A stretch of DNA of 22,921 nt, taken from contig USMU01000023.1 in the NCBI GenBank assembly GCA_900555925.1, positions 1 through 22,921 of the forward strand, in the 5' to 3' direction. This DNA comes from an uncultured Clostridium sp. Lineage in GTDB: Bacteria; Bacillota; Clostridia; Christensenellales; Borkfalkiaceae. Positions 1-7,716 of this stretch are shown piece after piece. Position 1 is the first letter of the stretch, and every line of letters starts with the position of its first letter. The notes under the pieces were generated by a model, which worked only from the letters and a program-made list of their open reading frames with translations, was not told the DNA's origin and did not search any database. The position numbers were made by a program, and so were the translations under genes.

Positions 1-43
1 CAATATTTTTCCATCAGCGTTTTTTCTGCGTATTTTTGAGCCC

Positions 44-72
44 TTGACATTTTGGGATAGAAATGGTATAAT
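44..72 (+). promoter_or_regulatory. Sigma-A promoter of the glycan operon
   Basis: A perfect -35 TTGACA (44-49) and a perfect -10 TATAAT (67-72) are separated by 17 nt, and TGG just upstream of the -10 gives an extended -10. Transcription should start near 79, leaving a leader of about 58 nt before the first gene. Confidence 0.85.
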
Positions 73-136
73 TTTTTATGGAAATGCAACGTTATAAGGA
101 ATAACTTTCTACTTTATAGATATACGGAGGGAGAAT

Positions 137-1699
137 ATGGAGAAAAAGACGGTTGTGATTATCGGAGCGGGTCCGGCGGGGCTTACCGCGGCGTATGAAC
201 TTTTAACAAAGTCCCGGGATTTTTGTCCCGTGATTTTGGAAGCGGAGGACTTTGTAGGAGGAATTTCCCGTACGGCCACCTATAAAGGCAACCGCATGGA
301 TATCGGCGGCCACCGTTTTTTTTCCAAAGACGAACGAGTAACGACCTTGTGGACGTCGCTTTTGCCCGTACAGGGCAAGCCGAGTAAGGACGACTTTCTT
401 TTAAGTCGGGACAAGCCTCTTTCGGAGGGCGGGCCCGATCCCGAAACGACGGACGAAACGATGCTGGTCCGCACCCGTGTATCCCGGATTATTTATCTCC
501 GGAAATTTTTCGATTATCCCATTTCGCTCAAAGCCCGTACCTTTATAAATATGGGTTTTCTCCGTACCGTGAAAGCGGGTTTCGGGTATATCGGAAGCTG
601 TATACATAAGCGCGAGGAGAATAATCTGGAAAACTTTTACATCAACCGTTTCGGGAAGCCGTTGTATTCGATGTTTTTTGAGGATTATACGGAAAAACTA
701 TGGGGAGTGCACCCGCGGGATATTTCCGCGGATTGGGGTGCGCAGCGCGTGAAGGGGCTTTCGGTTTCAAAAGCGATTAAAAACGCCTTGACGAAGCCTT
801 TTCGCAAGAAGGGCGGCGAGGTAGAGACCAGCCTCATAGAGCAATTTTTATATCCCAAGAAGGGACCGGGCCAGCTCTACGAAAAGATGGCGGAAAAGAT
901 AGTGGAAATGGGAGGGAAGATTTATTTTTCCAGCCCTGTGACGAAAATAAAAACATCCGGGGATAAAGTGACCTCGGTTATTACATCGGACGGCAGGGAA
1001 TATACGGCGGATTACTTTATTTCTTCCATGCCGATAAAGGATTTCATTGAAGCAGTCGGCAAGGAACATGTTCCTTGCGACGCATATCGCGTCGCAACCG
1101 AACTTCCTTATCGGGATTTCATTACGGTGGGGCTGCTTTTGGATAAGCTGAAAGTGAGGAATAAGACGAAGATAAAGACGCTCGGGAATATTGTTCCCGA
1201 TTGCTGGATATATGTTCAGGATAGGGATGTCCGCTTGGGGCGGATACAGATTTTCAATAATTGGTCTCCCTACATGACGAAGGACCCCGAACATAAGGTC
1301 TGGATCGGTCTTGAATATTTCTGTACGGAAGGGGACGAGATGTGGACGTGCCCGAAGGAGGAGTTTATCAAAAAGGCAATCGGTGAGCTAAAAAAAATCG
1401 GCGTAATCGAATCGGAGGCGGACGTATCGGATTCCACGCTCATTCGGGTAAAGAAGGCCTATCCCGCGTATTTCGGCAGTTACGCCGAATTTGGAAAGGT
1501 TCGGGACTATCTCGATACGCTGGTTAATCTCTATTGTGTGGGGCGTAACGGTCAGCACCGCTATAATAATATGGATCATTCCATGGTTACTTCCATGGTA
1601 GCCGCGGAATGTATTTTGACGGGAAATTCGGATAAATCCGCACTCTGGAATGTGAATACGGAAAAGAGCTATCACGAGGTCAAAGATGCAGACAAGTGA
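137..1699 (+). CDS. FAD/NAD(P)-dependent amine-oxidase-like oxidoreductase
   Basis: This 520-residue protein belongs to the HemY / UDP-galactopyranose-mutase-like flavoprotein group. Residues 9-22 form a dinucleotide-binding Rossmann loop ([13 protein letters not shown]), followed by an acidic residue near 36 and a second FAD-contacting stretch ([11 protein letters not shown]). The C-terminal part has the [13 protein letters not shown] segment typical of the family's FAD-binding end. No signal peptide or membrane segment is visible, so it should be cytoplasmic. The start is fixed by GGAGGGAG at 126-133. Members are often found in exopolysaccharide clusters with GtrA and membrane glycosyltransferases, as here; the substrate is unknown, and a role in modifying a sugar nucleotide or polyprenyl-linked sugar is inferred. 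The next gene overlaps its last 14 bases, so the two are almost certainly co-translated. Confidence 0.85.
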   Translation: MEKKTVVIIGAGPAGLTAAYELLTKSRDFCPVILEAEDFVGGISRTATYKGNRMDIGGHRFFSKDERVTTLWTSLLPVQGKPSKDDFLLSRDKPLSEGGPDPETTDETMLVRTRVSRIIYLRKFFDYPISLKARTFINMGFLRTVKAGFGYIGSCIHKREENNLENFYINRFGKPLYSMFFEDYTEKLWGVHPRDISADWGAQRVKGLSVSKAIKNALTKPFRKKGGEVETSLIEQFLYPKKGPGQLYEKMAEKIVEMGGKIYFSSPVTKIKTSGDKVTSVITSDGREYTADYFISSMPIKDFIEAVGKEHVPCDAYRVATELPYRDFITVGLLLDKLKVRNKTKIKTLGNIVPDCWIYVQDRDVRLGRIQIFNNWSPYMTKDPEHKVWIGLEYFCTEGDEMWTCPKEEFIKKAIGELKKIGVIESEADVSDSTLIRVKKAYPAYFGSYAEFGKVRDYLDTLVNLYCVGRNGQHRYNNMDHSMVTSMVAAECILTGNSDKSALWNVNTEKSYHEVKDADK

Positions 1700-3347
1700 C
1701 GCCTTTCCGTTGACGACTGCGCCCGCCCATAAAGACCGCCTTTCCTGCTTGGGTGAAATTGCGCTGTATGCGGCGGTTTTTCTTTTGACGACGCTGCTTT
1801 TTCTCATCGTCAAACCGCTGTATTCCGTCGAGAGGGACGGCGTCGTGGCGCAGGCAATTACTGCCTGCGTCATAGGCGGGGTAGCGTTTGTCGGAATATT
1901 TTTGGCATTGGAGAAGAAACTGACGGCGAGGCGCTTTGCAGTTCTTGTCCTCGTCGCGGGGTTGGCGCTCAGAATCGGTTATATGCTGTATACGCCCGCT
2001 TCGGCGCGCCAGCACGATACGTTTACCAAAAATTTCGACGGTCACGAGGCTTACGCCTGGACGATTTTTTCTACTGGAAAGCTCCCGTCCTCCAACGCTT
2101 ATCAGTTTTATCATCCTCCGCTCAACGCACTGCTGCAAGCGGGATTTATGCACTTTATGGAGGGGCTTTCAAATAGCTTGTCGAGATTGCTTCCTTTCGG
2201 GGAATATTTCCCCGAAAAATTTTTAGCGGGCTGTCCGGAGTATATTGAAGCGGAACGTTATTTTCTCTATTCCTCCTGCCAAATATTAAGCGTCTTGTAT
2301 TCGTTTGTCGCCTGCGTGACGATGTTGAAGATTCTCCGCCTGTTCGATATTCGGGGAAAAGGCGCTATGCTCATATCGGCTTTTGTGACGCTGTATCCGA
2401 GAAATATCCAATTTTCCGGCATGCTGAATAATGACGGCGTCTCGTATATGTTTGCAATTTTAGCGCTGTACTTTGCTTTGAAATGGTGGAAGCGGGACAA
2501 AGGGTTCGGGAATATTCTCGCCTGCGGGCTTTGCGTGGGGCTGGGAATGATGTCCAAACTCTCCTCCGCGACGGTCTGTCTTCCCATCGCGGGAATTTTT
2601 GTTTGGGAATTTGTCGGCTCAGTAAAGAAGAACGGAGAAGCGCTGTCCCTTCAAAAGCTGTTTGCGGAATACGGGGTATTTCTTCTCGTATGTGCGCCGC
2701 TCGGACTTTGGTTTCAGGTGTATGCGAAACTTCGGTTTGACCAACCTTTCGGCTTTGTGTTTTCCAATCTCAATTCAAAGCTGTATACGGGCGACCATTC
2801 TTTTTTCTCCCGCTTTTTTATCGCCTTTGATTGGAAGGAGTATTTCGGCTCTCTTTGGTGCCGTCCGTTCGAGGGAAATTACAATTTGTTCAACTATGCG
2901 CTGCGTTCCTCCATATTCGGAGAATTTTCCTATTGGCAGGGCGAAGGCTTTGCCGTCGCGGCGACGGTGCTAGCGTTCCTGTCCGCATTTTTGCTGTTTG
3001 CCGCGCTCATCCGCGCGCTGTATCTGATTTTCAGATACGACAGGAAAGACGAACTGAGACGCAGAGAATGGAAAAAATCGGCGCGCGATGTTTTCTTTAC
3101 GTTCCTGCTCGTTCAGTCGCAGGCGCTTTCGGAAATCTATTTTTATATTTCCATGCCCTACGGTTGCACGATGGATTTCCGTTATATCATGCCCATGATT
3201 TTAGGAATGGGGTTGACGCTTTGGCTGGTCGAAAGAAGACTCACGCGGGAAGGAGACGCGCTCTCCGTGACGCTCGGCCGTCTGACAGCCGTTTCGACGG
3301 GCGCTTTTCTCGTGTTTTCTTCGCTGTTCTATATGACTTGTATTTAA
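1686..3347 (+). CDS. GT39/ArnT-like polyprenyl-phosphate-sugar membrane glycosyltransferase
   Basis: This is a 553-residue, very hydrophobic protein with roughly ten or more transmembrane stretches. After the first hydrophobic segments it has an acidic luminal-type loop (HD at 110-111, FDGHEAY at 117-123) and FYHPPLN at 141-147. These resemble the catalytic-Asp loop and the xxKPPL-type motif of GT-C enzymes such as PMT and ArnT. Such enzymes move a sugar from a polyprenyl-phosphate donor to an acceptor on the outer face of the membrane. The start lies inside the upstream gene, with GAGG at 1676-1679 six bases ahead of the ATG. The family call rests on topology and these motifs; donor and acceptor cannot be read from the sequence. 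Confidence 0.75.
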   Translation: MQTSDAFPLTTAPAHKDRLSCLGEIALYAAVFLLTTLLFLIVKPLYSVERDGVVAQAITACVIGGVAFVGIFLALEKKLTARRFAVLVLVAGLALRIGYMLYTPASARQHDTFTKNFDGHEAYAWTIFSTGKLPSSNAYQFYHPPLNALLQAGFMHFMEGLSNSLSRLLPFGEYFPEKFLAGCPEYIEAERYFLYSSCQILSVLYSFVACVTMLKILRLFDIRGKGAMLISAFVTLYPRNIQFSGMLNNDGVSYMFAILALYFALKWWKRDKGFGNILACGLCVGLGMMSKLSSATVCLPIAGIFVWEFVGSVKKNGEALSLQKLFAEYGVFLLVCAPLGLWFQVYAKLRFDQPFGFVFSNLNSKLYTGDHSFFSRFFIAFDWKEYFGSLWCRPFEGNYNLFNYALRSSIFGEFSYWQGEGFAVAATVLAFLSAFLLFAALIRALYLIFRYDRKDELRRREWKKSARDVFFTFLLVQSQALSEIYFYISMPYGCTMDFRYIMPMILGMGLTLWLVERRLTREGDALSVTLGRLTAVSTGAFLVFSSLFYMTCI

Positions 3348-3454
3348 GTTGTAGAACTCATTTGTGACGCCTTTATAGCCTAGCAGCCGTTCCTTTTTCC
3401 CCGCTCGCCGCGCATGTTGTATAACGGACCTGCGCCCTCTGTATTTAAGCTGTA
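3339..3454 (+). repeat. 15-bp direct repeat, 101 bp apart, flanking the GT39-gtrA gap
   Basis: TGTATTTAAGTTGTA at 3339-3353, which contains the stop codon of the upstream gene, recurs as TGTATTTAAGCTGTA at 3440-3454 with one difference. A shorter version (TGTATTTAAGTGA) ends the gtrA gene near 4009-4021. The 155-nt gap shows no other clear signal; a TATAAC near 3418 has no matching -35. Confidence 0.5.
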
Positions 3455-3502
3455 TGGTTTTCTTATATTGGAATTATCGATTTGCATCTGAAAAGGTATT
3501 TT

Positions 3503-4021
3503 ATGAAAGAAGAAAGAGTTTCGGAAAGCTCCGAACAAAAAATGACGAAAAAACAGTTGCTTTTAGAAATTTTGCGTTTTTTGATCGTCGGCGGATTAGC
3601 CACGCTCGTGGATTATGCGGTGTTTTATTTGTTCCGTAAATGGCTGTTGCCGCCCGCTCTCATAGCGGAGAGCGGCGGCTGGGATACAGCTTCGCTCGTT
3701 ATAGCGACGGCGCTGGGCTTTTGCGCAGGCTTGACGGTCAATTGGATTCTTTCCGTTCGATTTGTATTTCGGAATGTAAAGGATAAGGAAAAATCCCGCT
3801 CGAAAAAATCCTTTGCGGTGTTTGCGCTCATCGGACTCATCGGCCTCGGAATCACGGAACTCGGCATGCATCTTGGTGTCTCCTTTCTTCCCGAAATAAA
3901 ATTGTTTTCAACGACCTCCTTTTTGGGGCTCGCCTGGAAGGAATGGATCATGAAAGTGGTGATGACTTGCCTCGTTTTGGTCTGGAATTATCTGGGGCGG
4001 AAGCTGTTTGTATTTAAGTGA
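3503..4021 (+). CDS. GtrA-family membrane protein (putative polyprenyl-P-sugar flippase)
   Basis: This small membrane protein of about 172 residues has four hydrophobic helices and the GtrA signature: an N-terminal FLIVGGLATLVDYAVFYLF segment, then LGFCAGLTVNWILSVRFVF, and a C-terminal VWNYLGRKLFVF. GtrA proteins are thought to flip undecaprenyl- or decaprenyl-phosphate-linked sugars across the membrane, supplying GT-C glycosyltransferases like the two flanking enzymes. The start is placed at the ATG at 3503 because AAAAGG (3491-3496) lies six bases upstream; a TTG at 3482 would add seven residues but has no such site. It is read in the same direction as the two genes before it and is probably part of that operon. 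Confidence 0.88.
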   Translation: MKEERVSESSEQKMTKKQLLLEILRFLIVGGLATLVDYAVFYLFRKWLLPPALIAESGGWDTASLVIATALGFCAGLTVNWILSVRFVFRNVKDKEKSRSKKSFAVFALIGLIGLGITELGMHLGVSFLPEIKLFSTTSFLGLAWKEWIMKVVMTCLVLVWNYLGRKLFVFK

Positions 4022-4074
4022 GGGAAAAAATAAAAAAATTTTTGTAAAATGGTAAAAAATTTTGCCGAAAGGTA

Positions 4075-4103
4075 TTGAAATTTTGTGAATTATGTTGTAT
4101 AAT
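4075..4103 (+). promoter_or_regulatory. Sigma-A promoter of an orphan RNA
   Basis: TTGAAA (4075-4080) and a perfect TATAAT (4098-4103) are separated by exactly 17 nt. The predicted start is near 4110. No + strand protein-coding gene follows before a terminator, and the next gene lies on the opposite strand, so the promoter appears to serve a non-coding RNA. Confidence 0.8.
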
Positions 4104-4109
4104 ATAGGT

Positions 4110-4270
4110 ACAAAACAAAAGAAGCAAAAACGGCGCTCCGCCGTACGGAAGTTACATAAAGCGCTGTGCCGCCTTCGGGCGACGTTTTTGCAGAGAATTT
4201 GACTACAAGAGATGTGTTAAACTCCTTTTTTGATGTCGGAAAGGGCCGCGTTGGGAAACGCGGTCCTTTC
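4110..4270 (+). ncRNA. Candidate stand-alone structured RNA of about 160 nt, class unknown
   Basis: The transcript from the promoter at 4075-4103 folds on inspection into a three-way junction. P1 is a perfect 9-bp helix (GCAAAAACG 4124-4132 with CGTTTTTGC 4183-4191). P2 is GCGCT 4133-4137 with AGCGC 4160-4164, directly stacked on P1. P3 is CGCC 4170-4173 with GGCG 4178-4181, closed by a UUCG loop. A further hairpin follows (GAG and TTTGAC at 4193-4203 with GTTAAA and CTC at 4216-4224), ending in CTTTTTT, and then a strong 13-bp terminator. No reading frame with a ribosome binding site is seen. I compared it from memory with 6S RNA, SRP RNA, tmRNA and common riboswitches and found no match. 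The fold is inferred, and transcription has not been shown. Confidence 0.55.
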
Positions 4271-4273
4271 TTT
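4240..4273 (+). terminator. Intrinsic terminator of the orphan RNA
   Basis: A 13-bp stem pairs 4240-4252 with 4257-4269 with one G-U pair, and is capped by a GGGA tetraloop. A T-rich tail (CTTTA) follows. It sits between convergent transcripts and could also stop the - strand glycosyltransferase message. Confidence 0.7.
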
Positions 4274-4418
4274 ACTTACTTACTTACTTACTTACCTTTC
4301 TTTCTTTATCTTTATCTTTATCCTATTTCTACTTCTATTTCTGTTTCTACTTCTACCTCTGCTTCTGTTTCTACTTCTACTTCTACTTCTACCTCTGCTT
4401 CTGCTTTTACTCTTGCTC
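4270..4418. repeat. Pyrimidine-rich tetra- and hexanucleotide microsatellite
   Basis: On the + strand about six ACTT units (4272-4297) are followed by TTTATC units and then a long run of hexamers of the TTCTAC / TTCTGY type (about 4320-4415). The block TTTCTACTTCTACCTCTGCT occurs twice within it. On the - strand the tract is purine-rich and begins exactly at the stop codon of the glycosyltransferase, whose last codons (CAG GAG TAG) already fit the repeat. It encodes nothing convincing; low-complexity Val/Glu/Ala or Leu-rich frames are by-products. Confidence 0.8.
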
Positions 4419-6104
4419 CTACTCCTGTTTGGCTGCTCTTACCAAAAGCTGATAGGGGAAATTCTCCGATTTTTCTTTTATGACGACGAAGTTTTCGGAA
4501 AGATATTCGTTTACGTATTCGTCCAAGACGCCGCAGCGGATATAGGAGACGACGCATACATTTGCCTCATCGAGTTGTTTTTTCAGACTGACCGAGAAAA
4601 AGTTGTCCGAATCGGTAAAATTGGCGGGATCTTGAAAGAAAGCCGGGCCAAGGGGATCATGTCGGGTATAGGCGTATAAAACGGGGCCGTTAAATCCGAA
4701 ATATTGATAGGTATCTTCCCCTAACTCGTCCAATATGTCGTCCAGATAGGCGGCATTTTCTTTCATTTGGTCATTCAGGTCAAACAGTTTGACATTCGGT
4801 ACAAATTCCGGCAGAAGAAAAATTCCCGAGGCGGAAAAAAGAATCAGACAACATAATCCCGTCAATCCGAGACCCCGCGCTATATTTTTTTGATTGCGTT
4901 CTCCGACGTGGGAAGTGTTTGTTTCTCGGAAGGCAAAGGCCGCAGGGGAGACGGCGCGCGGCTTTTGTCTGTTGCCTGCGAGACAGCACATACGGTAAAT
5001 TCCTTCCAAGGATAAGATAAATAATAAGATATAATAGGGAAGGGCGAAGATAAAATGATGATTATAGTATTGCCCGCCGAGCCCGACGGAGAATGAAACG
5101 AGGAGAAGTCCGCCGAAAATTTTTATGCTTCCGAACAAAACGGATAGAAGGGGATGCCTTTTCCCTTTCGGATAAAGAGTAGCGACAGCGACTGCGCCGA
5201 GGCAGAAGAGGACGGTTATCTTTAAGAGCGAGGAATAATGTTTGAGGTCATCGAGAATTTTTTCAAACTGCCACATTCTTTCAAACGGCGAACCGTAAAT
5301 ACCGATATGAGCGGATAACATATGCGGCAGATAAATCGTGAGATAAGGTCCGAGTACACCCGTAACGGCCATGAGGAGCACGCCCATAATTCCGCCGTAT
5401 AAGCAAGGGAAAACCAATTTATAGAGGAAGTCCTTTCCGCTTTTACAGATGAGGAGAGAGCCTGCAAGAGCGATGAGGAGAAACGGCTCTTTGAACATGA
5501 CTCCGATCATGAGAGGGACAGCGGACAAAAACAGAACGGGGGAATAGCAGCGGCGGTTTTCGCTTTTGTAGCTCAAAATACAGAGAAAATAGAGGACAAT
5601 GAACGTTGCACCGAATAGCTCCACCTGTACTTCTCCCGAACGTAACTGGTCATATCCTCCGAACAACATTCCTGCGGAGAGAGCGGCGAGGAGGAAGAAG
5701 CACCAAAGCAAAGGGGATTTTTCCCTTTTGAGGCAAAACCTCACGATGATATAGAGAGCGGGCGATAAAGCCGTAAATACGAGAAGAAGGAAGGAAAGAA
5801 TATTGCAGAGGTAAAAATCTCCGGTGAGGAGGTAGGATAATTCGGATAGAAAGAAAATCATGGGCGGTTTTGTTTCAAATAAATCCCGATAGGGTAAAAG
5901 TCCGTGGCTCATACCCTTACCGACGGCGTAATAAATGGTAGTGTCCCAAGTAAACGGCCCGTCGAGCTCATATAAATATCTCGAAAAATAATTTTTTCCC
6001 TGAGAAATCAGAACGGATAAAAAAATAACAGAGAGAACAGCAAAAAAGCCCCAAGCGACGCCCCGTTCTATTTTCGTTCGTTTGTCAAATGATTTTTTGT
6101 TCAT
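4419..6104 (-). CDS. GT39-like multi-pass membrane glycosyltransferase
   Basis: This 561-residue polytopic protein has one hydrophobic helix near residues 15-33, then an outer loop with WDTTIYYAVGKG (catalytic-type Asp at 54) and PYRDLFETKPPMIFFL (71-86). The latter is the characteristic GT39/PMT-like stretch, and about nine further membrane helices and a soluble C-terminal domain follow. It should transfer a sugar from a polyprenyl-phosphate donor on the outer membrane face. It is convergent with the gtrA block and likely belongs to the same glycan system, although transcribed separately. No ribosome binding site precedes the ATG; the -10 element lies only six bases upstream, so the message is probably leaderless. 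Acceptor and sugar are unknown. Confidence 0.78.
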   Translation of the reverse strand: MNKKSFDKRTKIERGVAWGFFAVLSVIFLSVLISQGKNYFSRYLYELDGPFTWDTTIYYAVGKGMSHGLLPYRDLFETKPPMIFFLSELSYLLTGDFYLCNILSFLLLVFTALSPALYIIVRFCLKREKSPLLWCFFLLAALSAGMLFGGYDQLRSGEVQVELFGATFIVLYFLCILSYKSENRRCYSPVLFLSAVPLMIGVMFKEPFLLIALAGSLLICKSGKDFLYKLVFPCLYGGIMGVLLMAVTGVLGPYLTIYLPHMLSAHIGIYGSPFERMWQFEKILDDLKHYSSLLKITVLFCLGAVAVATLYPKGKRHPLLSVLFGSIKIFGGLLLVSFSVGLGGQYYNHHFIFALPYYILLFILSLEGIYRMCCLAGNRQKPRAVSPAAFAFRETNTSHVGERNQKNIARGLGLTGLCCLILFSASGIFLLPEFVPNVKLFDLNDQMKENAAYLDDILDELGEDTYQYFGFNGPVLYAYTRHDPLGPAFFQDPANFTDSDNFFSVSLKKQLDEANVCVVSYIRCGVLDEYVNEYLSENFVVIKEKSENFPYQLLVRAAKQE

Positions 6105-6110
6105 GAATTT

Positions 6111-6139
6111 ATTATATCATTAAAAAGGGAAACAAACAA
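6111..6139 (-). promoter_or_regulatory. Promoter abutting the start codon (leaderless gene)
   Basis: Read on the - strand, TTGTTT (6139-6134), 17 nt, then a perfect TATAAT (6116-6111). Only six bases (6110-6105) separate the -10 from the ATG at 6104, so transcription would begin at or next to the A of the start codon. Confidence 0.6.
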
Positions 6140-6206
6140 GTCTTTTTTTTGTATTTTTTTCTCATTTTTGCACATTCTCAAAAGGGAGAAAAAATCGGCC
6201 TTTTTC

Positions 6207-6338
6207 CCTTATGGGAAAAGGAAAAGAAGGCATTTGAAAAGGGAAGGAAAAAAATCCAAAATTTTCTTTGTTGAAAAACGGATAAAAAATTGCCCTCAAA
6301 GCCTTATGGGAAAAGGGAAAGAGGCCGATTGAAAGCCA
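6207..6338. repeat. Imperfect ~37-bp direct repeat upstream of the pfl promoter
   Basis: CCTTATGGGAAAAGG occurs at 6207-6221 and again at 6302-6316, 95 bp apart. Weaker similarity continues for about 20 more bases in each copy (GAAAG / AGG / TTGAAAAG). The first copy is also half of an inverted repeat (CTTTTTCCC, TTAT, GGGAAAAGG). The second copy ends 12 bases before the -35 of the pflA promoter. The 320-nt divergent gap holds no gene; it is AT-rich and contains only these repeats and the two promoters. Confidence 0.6.
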
Positions 6339-6350
6339 AAGGCGAAAAAC

Positions 6351-6380
6351 TTGACAAGACTGAGTCTTTTTTGCTATAAT
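6351..6380 (+). promoter_or_regulatory. Sigma-A promoter of the pfl operon
   Basis: TTGACA (6351-6356) and TATAAT (6375-6380) are 18 nt apart, with TGC directly before the -10 as an extended element. The predicted start near 6387 gives a leader of about 40 nt to the pflA ATG. Confidence 0.82.
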
Positions 6381-6427
6381 AGATACGCAAAAAGCCGTTT
6401 GGATAATAGCGGAGAAAGAAGTTTTTC

Positions 6428-7174
6428 ATGAAGGAGGCCGAAAAATTGGAAGGATATATACATTCGTTCGAATCGTTCGGCACGGTAGACGGGCCGGGGA
6501 TAAGGTTTGTCGTATTCATGCAGGGGTGTCCGTTGCGCTGTAAATACTGTCATAATCCCGATACGTGGACGAAGGGTGGCACTGCGTATACAGCGGAGCA
6601 GGTATGCGCCGAAGCGTTGAAATATCGGAATTATTTCGGCGATACGGGCGGCGTCACCGTCTCCGGCGGGGAGCCGCTTTTGCAGATGGATTTCGTGACG
6701 GAGCTTTTTGAAAGACTGAAAGAGAAGGGGATTCATACGGCTCTGGATACGTCGGGATATATGTTCGATCCCGAAAATCCCGAATCGGTGGAAAAGCATA
6801 AAGTGCTTATCCGTTTTACCGACCTTGTGCTTCTTGATATAAAACACATCGATTCAAAATCGCACGAAAGCCTTACGGGAAAAGGGAATGAGCATACTTT
6901 GGCCTTCGCGGAATTTTTGAGCGATAACGGTATTTTCATGTGGATAAGGCACGTTTTGGTTCCGGGACTTACGGACGACGACGAGGCGCTCAAAAGACTG
7001 AAAGCCTTTATCGATACGTTAGAGACGGTAAAGAAGGTGGAAGTGCTTCCCTACCATACCATGGGCGAAGTGAAGTATGAAAAGCTGGGGTACGATTACC
7101 CCTTGAAGGGCGTGCGCCCCCCCGAAAAGGAGCGGGTGCAGAATGCCAAGAGGCTGCTGGGAATTATCAAATAG
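6428..7174 (+). CDS. pflA: Pyruvate formate-lyase-activating enzyme (radical SAM)
   Basis: This 248-residue radical-SAM enzyme installs the glycyl radical on pyruvate formate-lyase using S-adenosylmethionine and a [4Fe-4S] cluster. The cluster motif CX3CX2C is C34, C38 and C41 in GCPLRCKYCHNP, preceded by the family hallmark TVDGPGIRFVVFMQG. The SAM-binding GGEP motif (SGGEPLLQ) follows, with TALDTSGY and LLDIKHID further on, all standard for PflA, and the length is normal. GGAG (6411-6414) with a purine-rich run precedes the ATG. It is the first gene of the operon, ahead of its substrate, the reverse of the common pflB-pflA order. Here the target glycine lies on a separate small protein encoded at 9781-10017. 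Confidence 0.95.
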   Translation: MKEAEKLEGYIHSFESFGTVDGPGIRFVVFMQGCPLRCKYCHNPDTWTKGGTAYTAEQVCAEALKYRNYFGDTGGVTVSGGEPLLQMDFVTELFERLKEKGIHTALDTSGYMFDPENPESVEKHKVLIRFTDLVLLDIKHIDSKSHESLTGKGNEHTLAFAEFLSDNGIFMWIRHVLVPGLTDDDEALKRLKAFIDTLETVKKVEVLPYHTMGEVKYEKLGYDYPLKGVRPPEKERVQNAKRLLGIIK

Positions 7175-7178
7175 GCGC

Positions 7179-7193
7179 ATACTCGTCGAGTAT
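7179..7193. promoter_or_regulatory. 15-bp palindrome between pflA and the thioredoxin-like gene
   Basis: ATACTCG-T-CGAGTAT is a perfect 7+1+7 inverted repeat right after the pflA stop. It has no T-run, so it is not a terminator. It could be an operator or an mRNA-processing hairpin; function is not known. Confidence 0.35.
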
Positions 7194-7221
7194 ACGGGAA
7201 CATGTGTACAAGGATTATAAA

Positions 7222-7578
7222 ATGAGTGAATTGTTTTCAAAAAAAGATTATAAGAGCCGATTGCAGGGGCTTTGCTGTGTAGAGGTGAGCGGAGAATCGT
7301 GCGCCAACTGTCTGACGCTTATGCCCGTGCTTCAATCGTTGATAGACGCCCGCGGCGATATTCGTCTCGTACATGTAGAGGCGGATTTTCAGACGACGGA
7401 ACTCATGGAAGAATGGGAGGTCTCTCGGGTTCCCACCGTTCTTTTGATGGACGACGGAGAAATTTTCGCGCGTTTTTCGGGATTCCAGCCCGAAGAAATT
7501 CTTGAAATCTGGCTGGACGCAAAAATTGAAGAACACAAAGCGGCAAAAGCGGCGGCTTGCGGCAAAGAAGGCAAATAA
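7222..7578 (+). CDS. Thioredoxin-fold protein with a CANC active site
   Basis: This 118-residue cytoplasmic protein has a thioredoxin-like pattern: a beta strand (CCVEVSGES), the CxxC motif C27-A-N-C30, and a SRVPTVLLM segment with the cis-proline expected opposite the active site. The final DGEIFARFSGFQPEEILEIW also fits the fold. The classical WCGPC is absent, so it is a divergent thioredoxin rather than TrxA, and two extra cysteines (C18, C19) precede the motif. The start is set at the ATG at 7222 because AAGGA (7210-7214) lies seven bases upstream; a GTG at 7204 is a poorer choice. It lies between pflA and the PFL core and is probably co-transcribed. A role in reducing or protecting the radical enzyme system is inferred from position only. 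Confidence 0.8.
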   Translation: MSELFSKKDYKSRLQGLCCVEVSGESCANCLTLMPVLQSLIDARGDIRLVHVEADFQTTELMEEWEVSRVPTVLLMDDGEIFARFSGFQPEEILEIWLDAKIEEHKAAKAAACGKEGK

Positions 7579-7716
7579 GAAAAGTTAAAATTATACTGCA
7601 TGCAAAAAAGTAAAAAAGCGGGGCCGGTGCGCGGCAATCGCATAAAAGGGGAATAGAACGAGGTAAAAGCGCACATACTCATTTATCGCAAAAAATTTTT
7701 TTCAGGAGATATTTAT

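Noticed and set aside
4318..4557. Minus-strand frame ending in a Val/Glu/Thr repeat
   Set aside because: It overlaps the real glycosyltransferase frame and the repeat part is microsatellite translation; no start signal.
4230..4679. Leu/Phe-rich + strand open frame of 149 codons over the microsatellite
   Set aside because: It is low-complexity translation of the repeat and then runs antisense to the glycosyltransferase gene.
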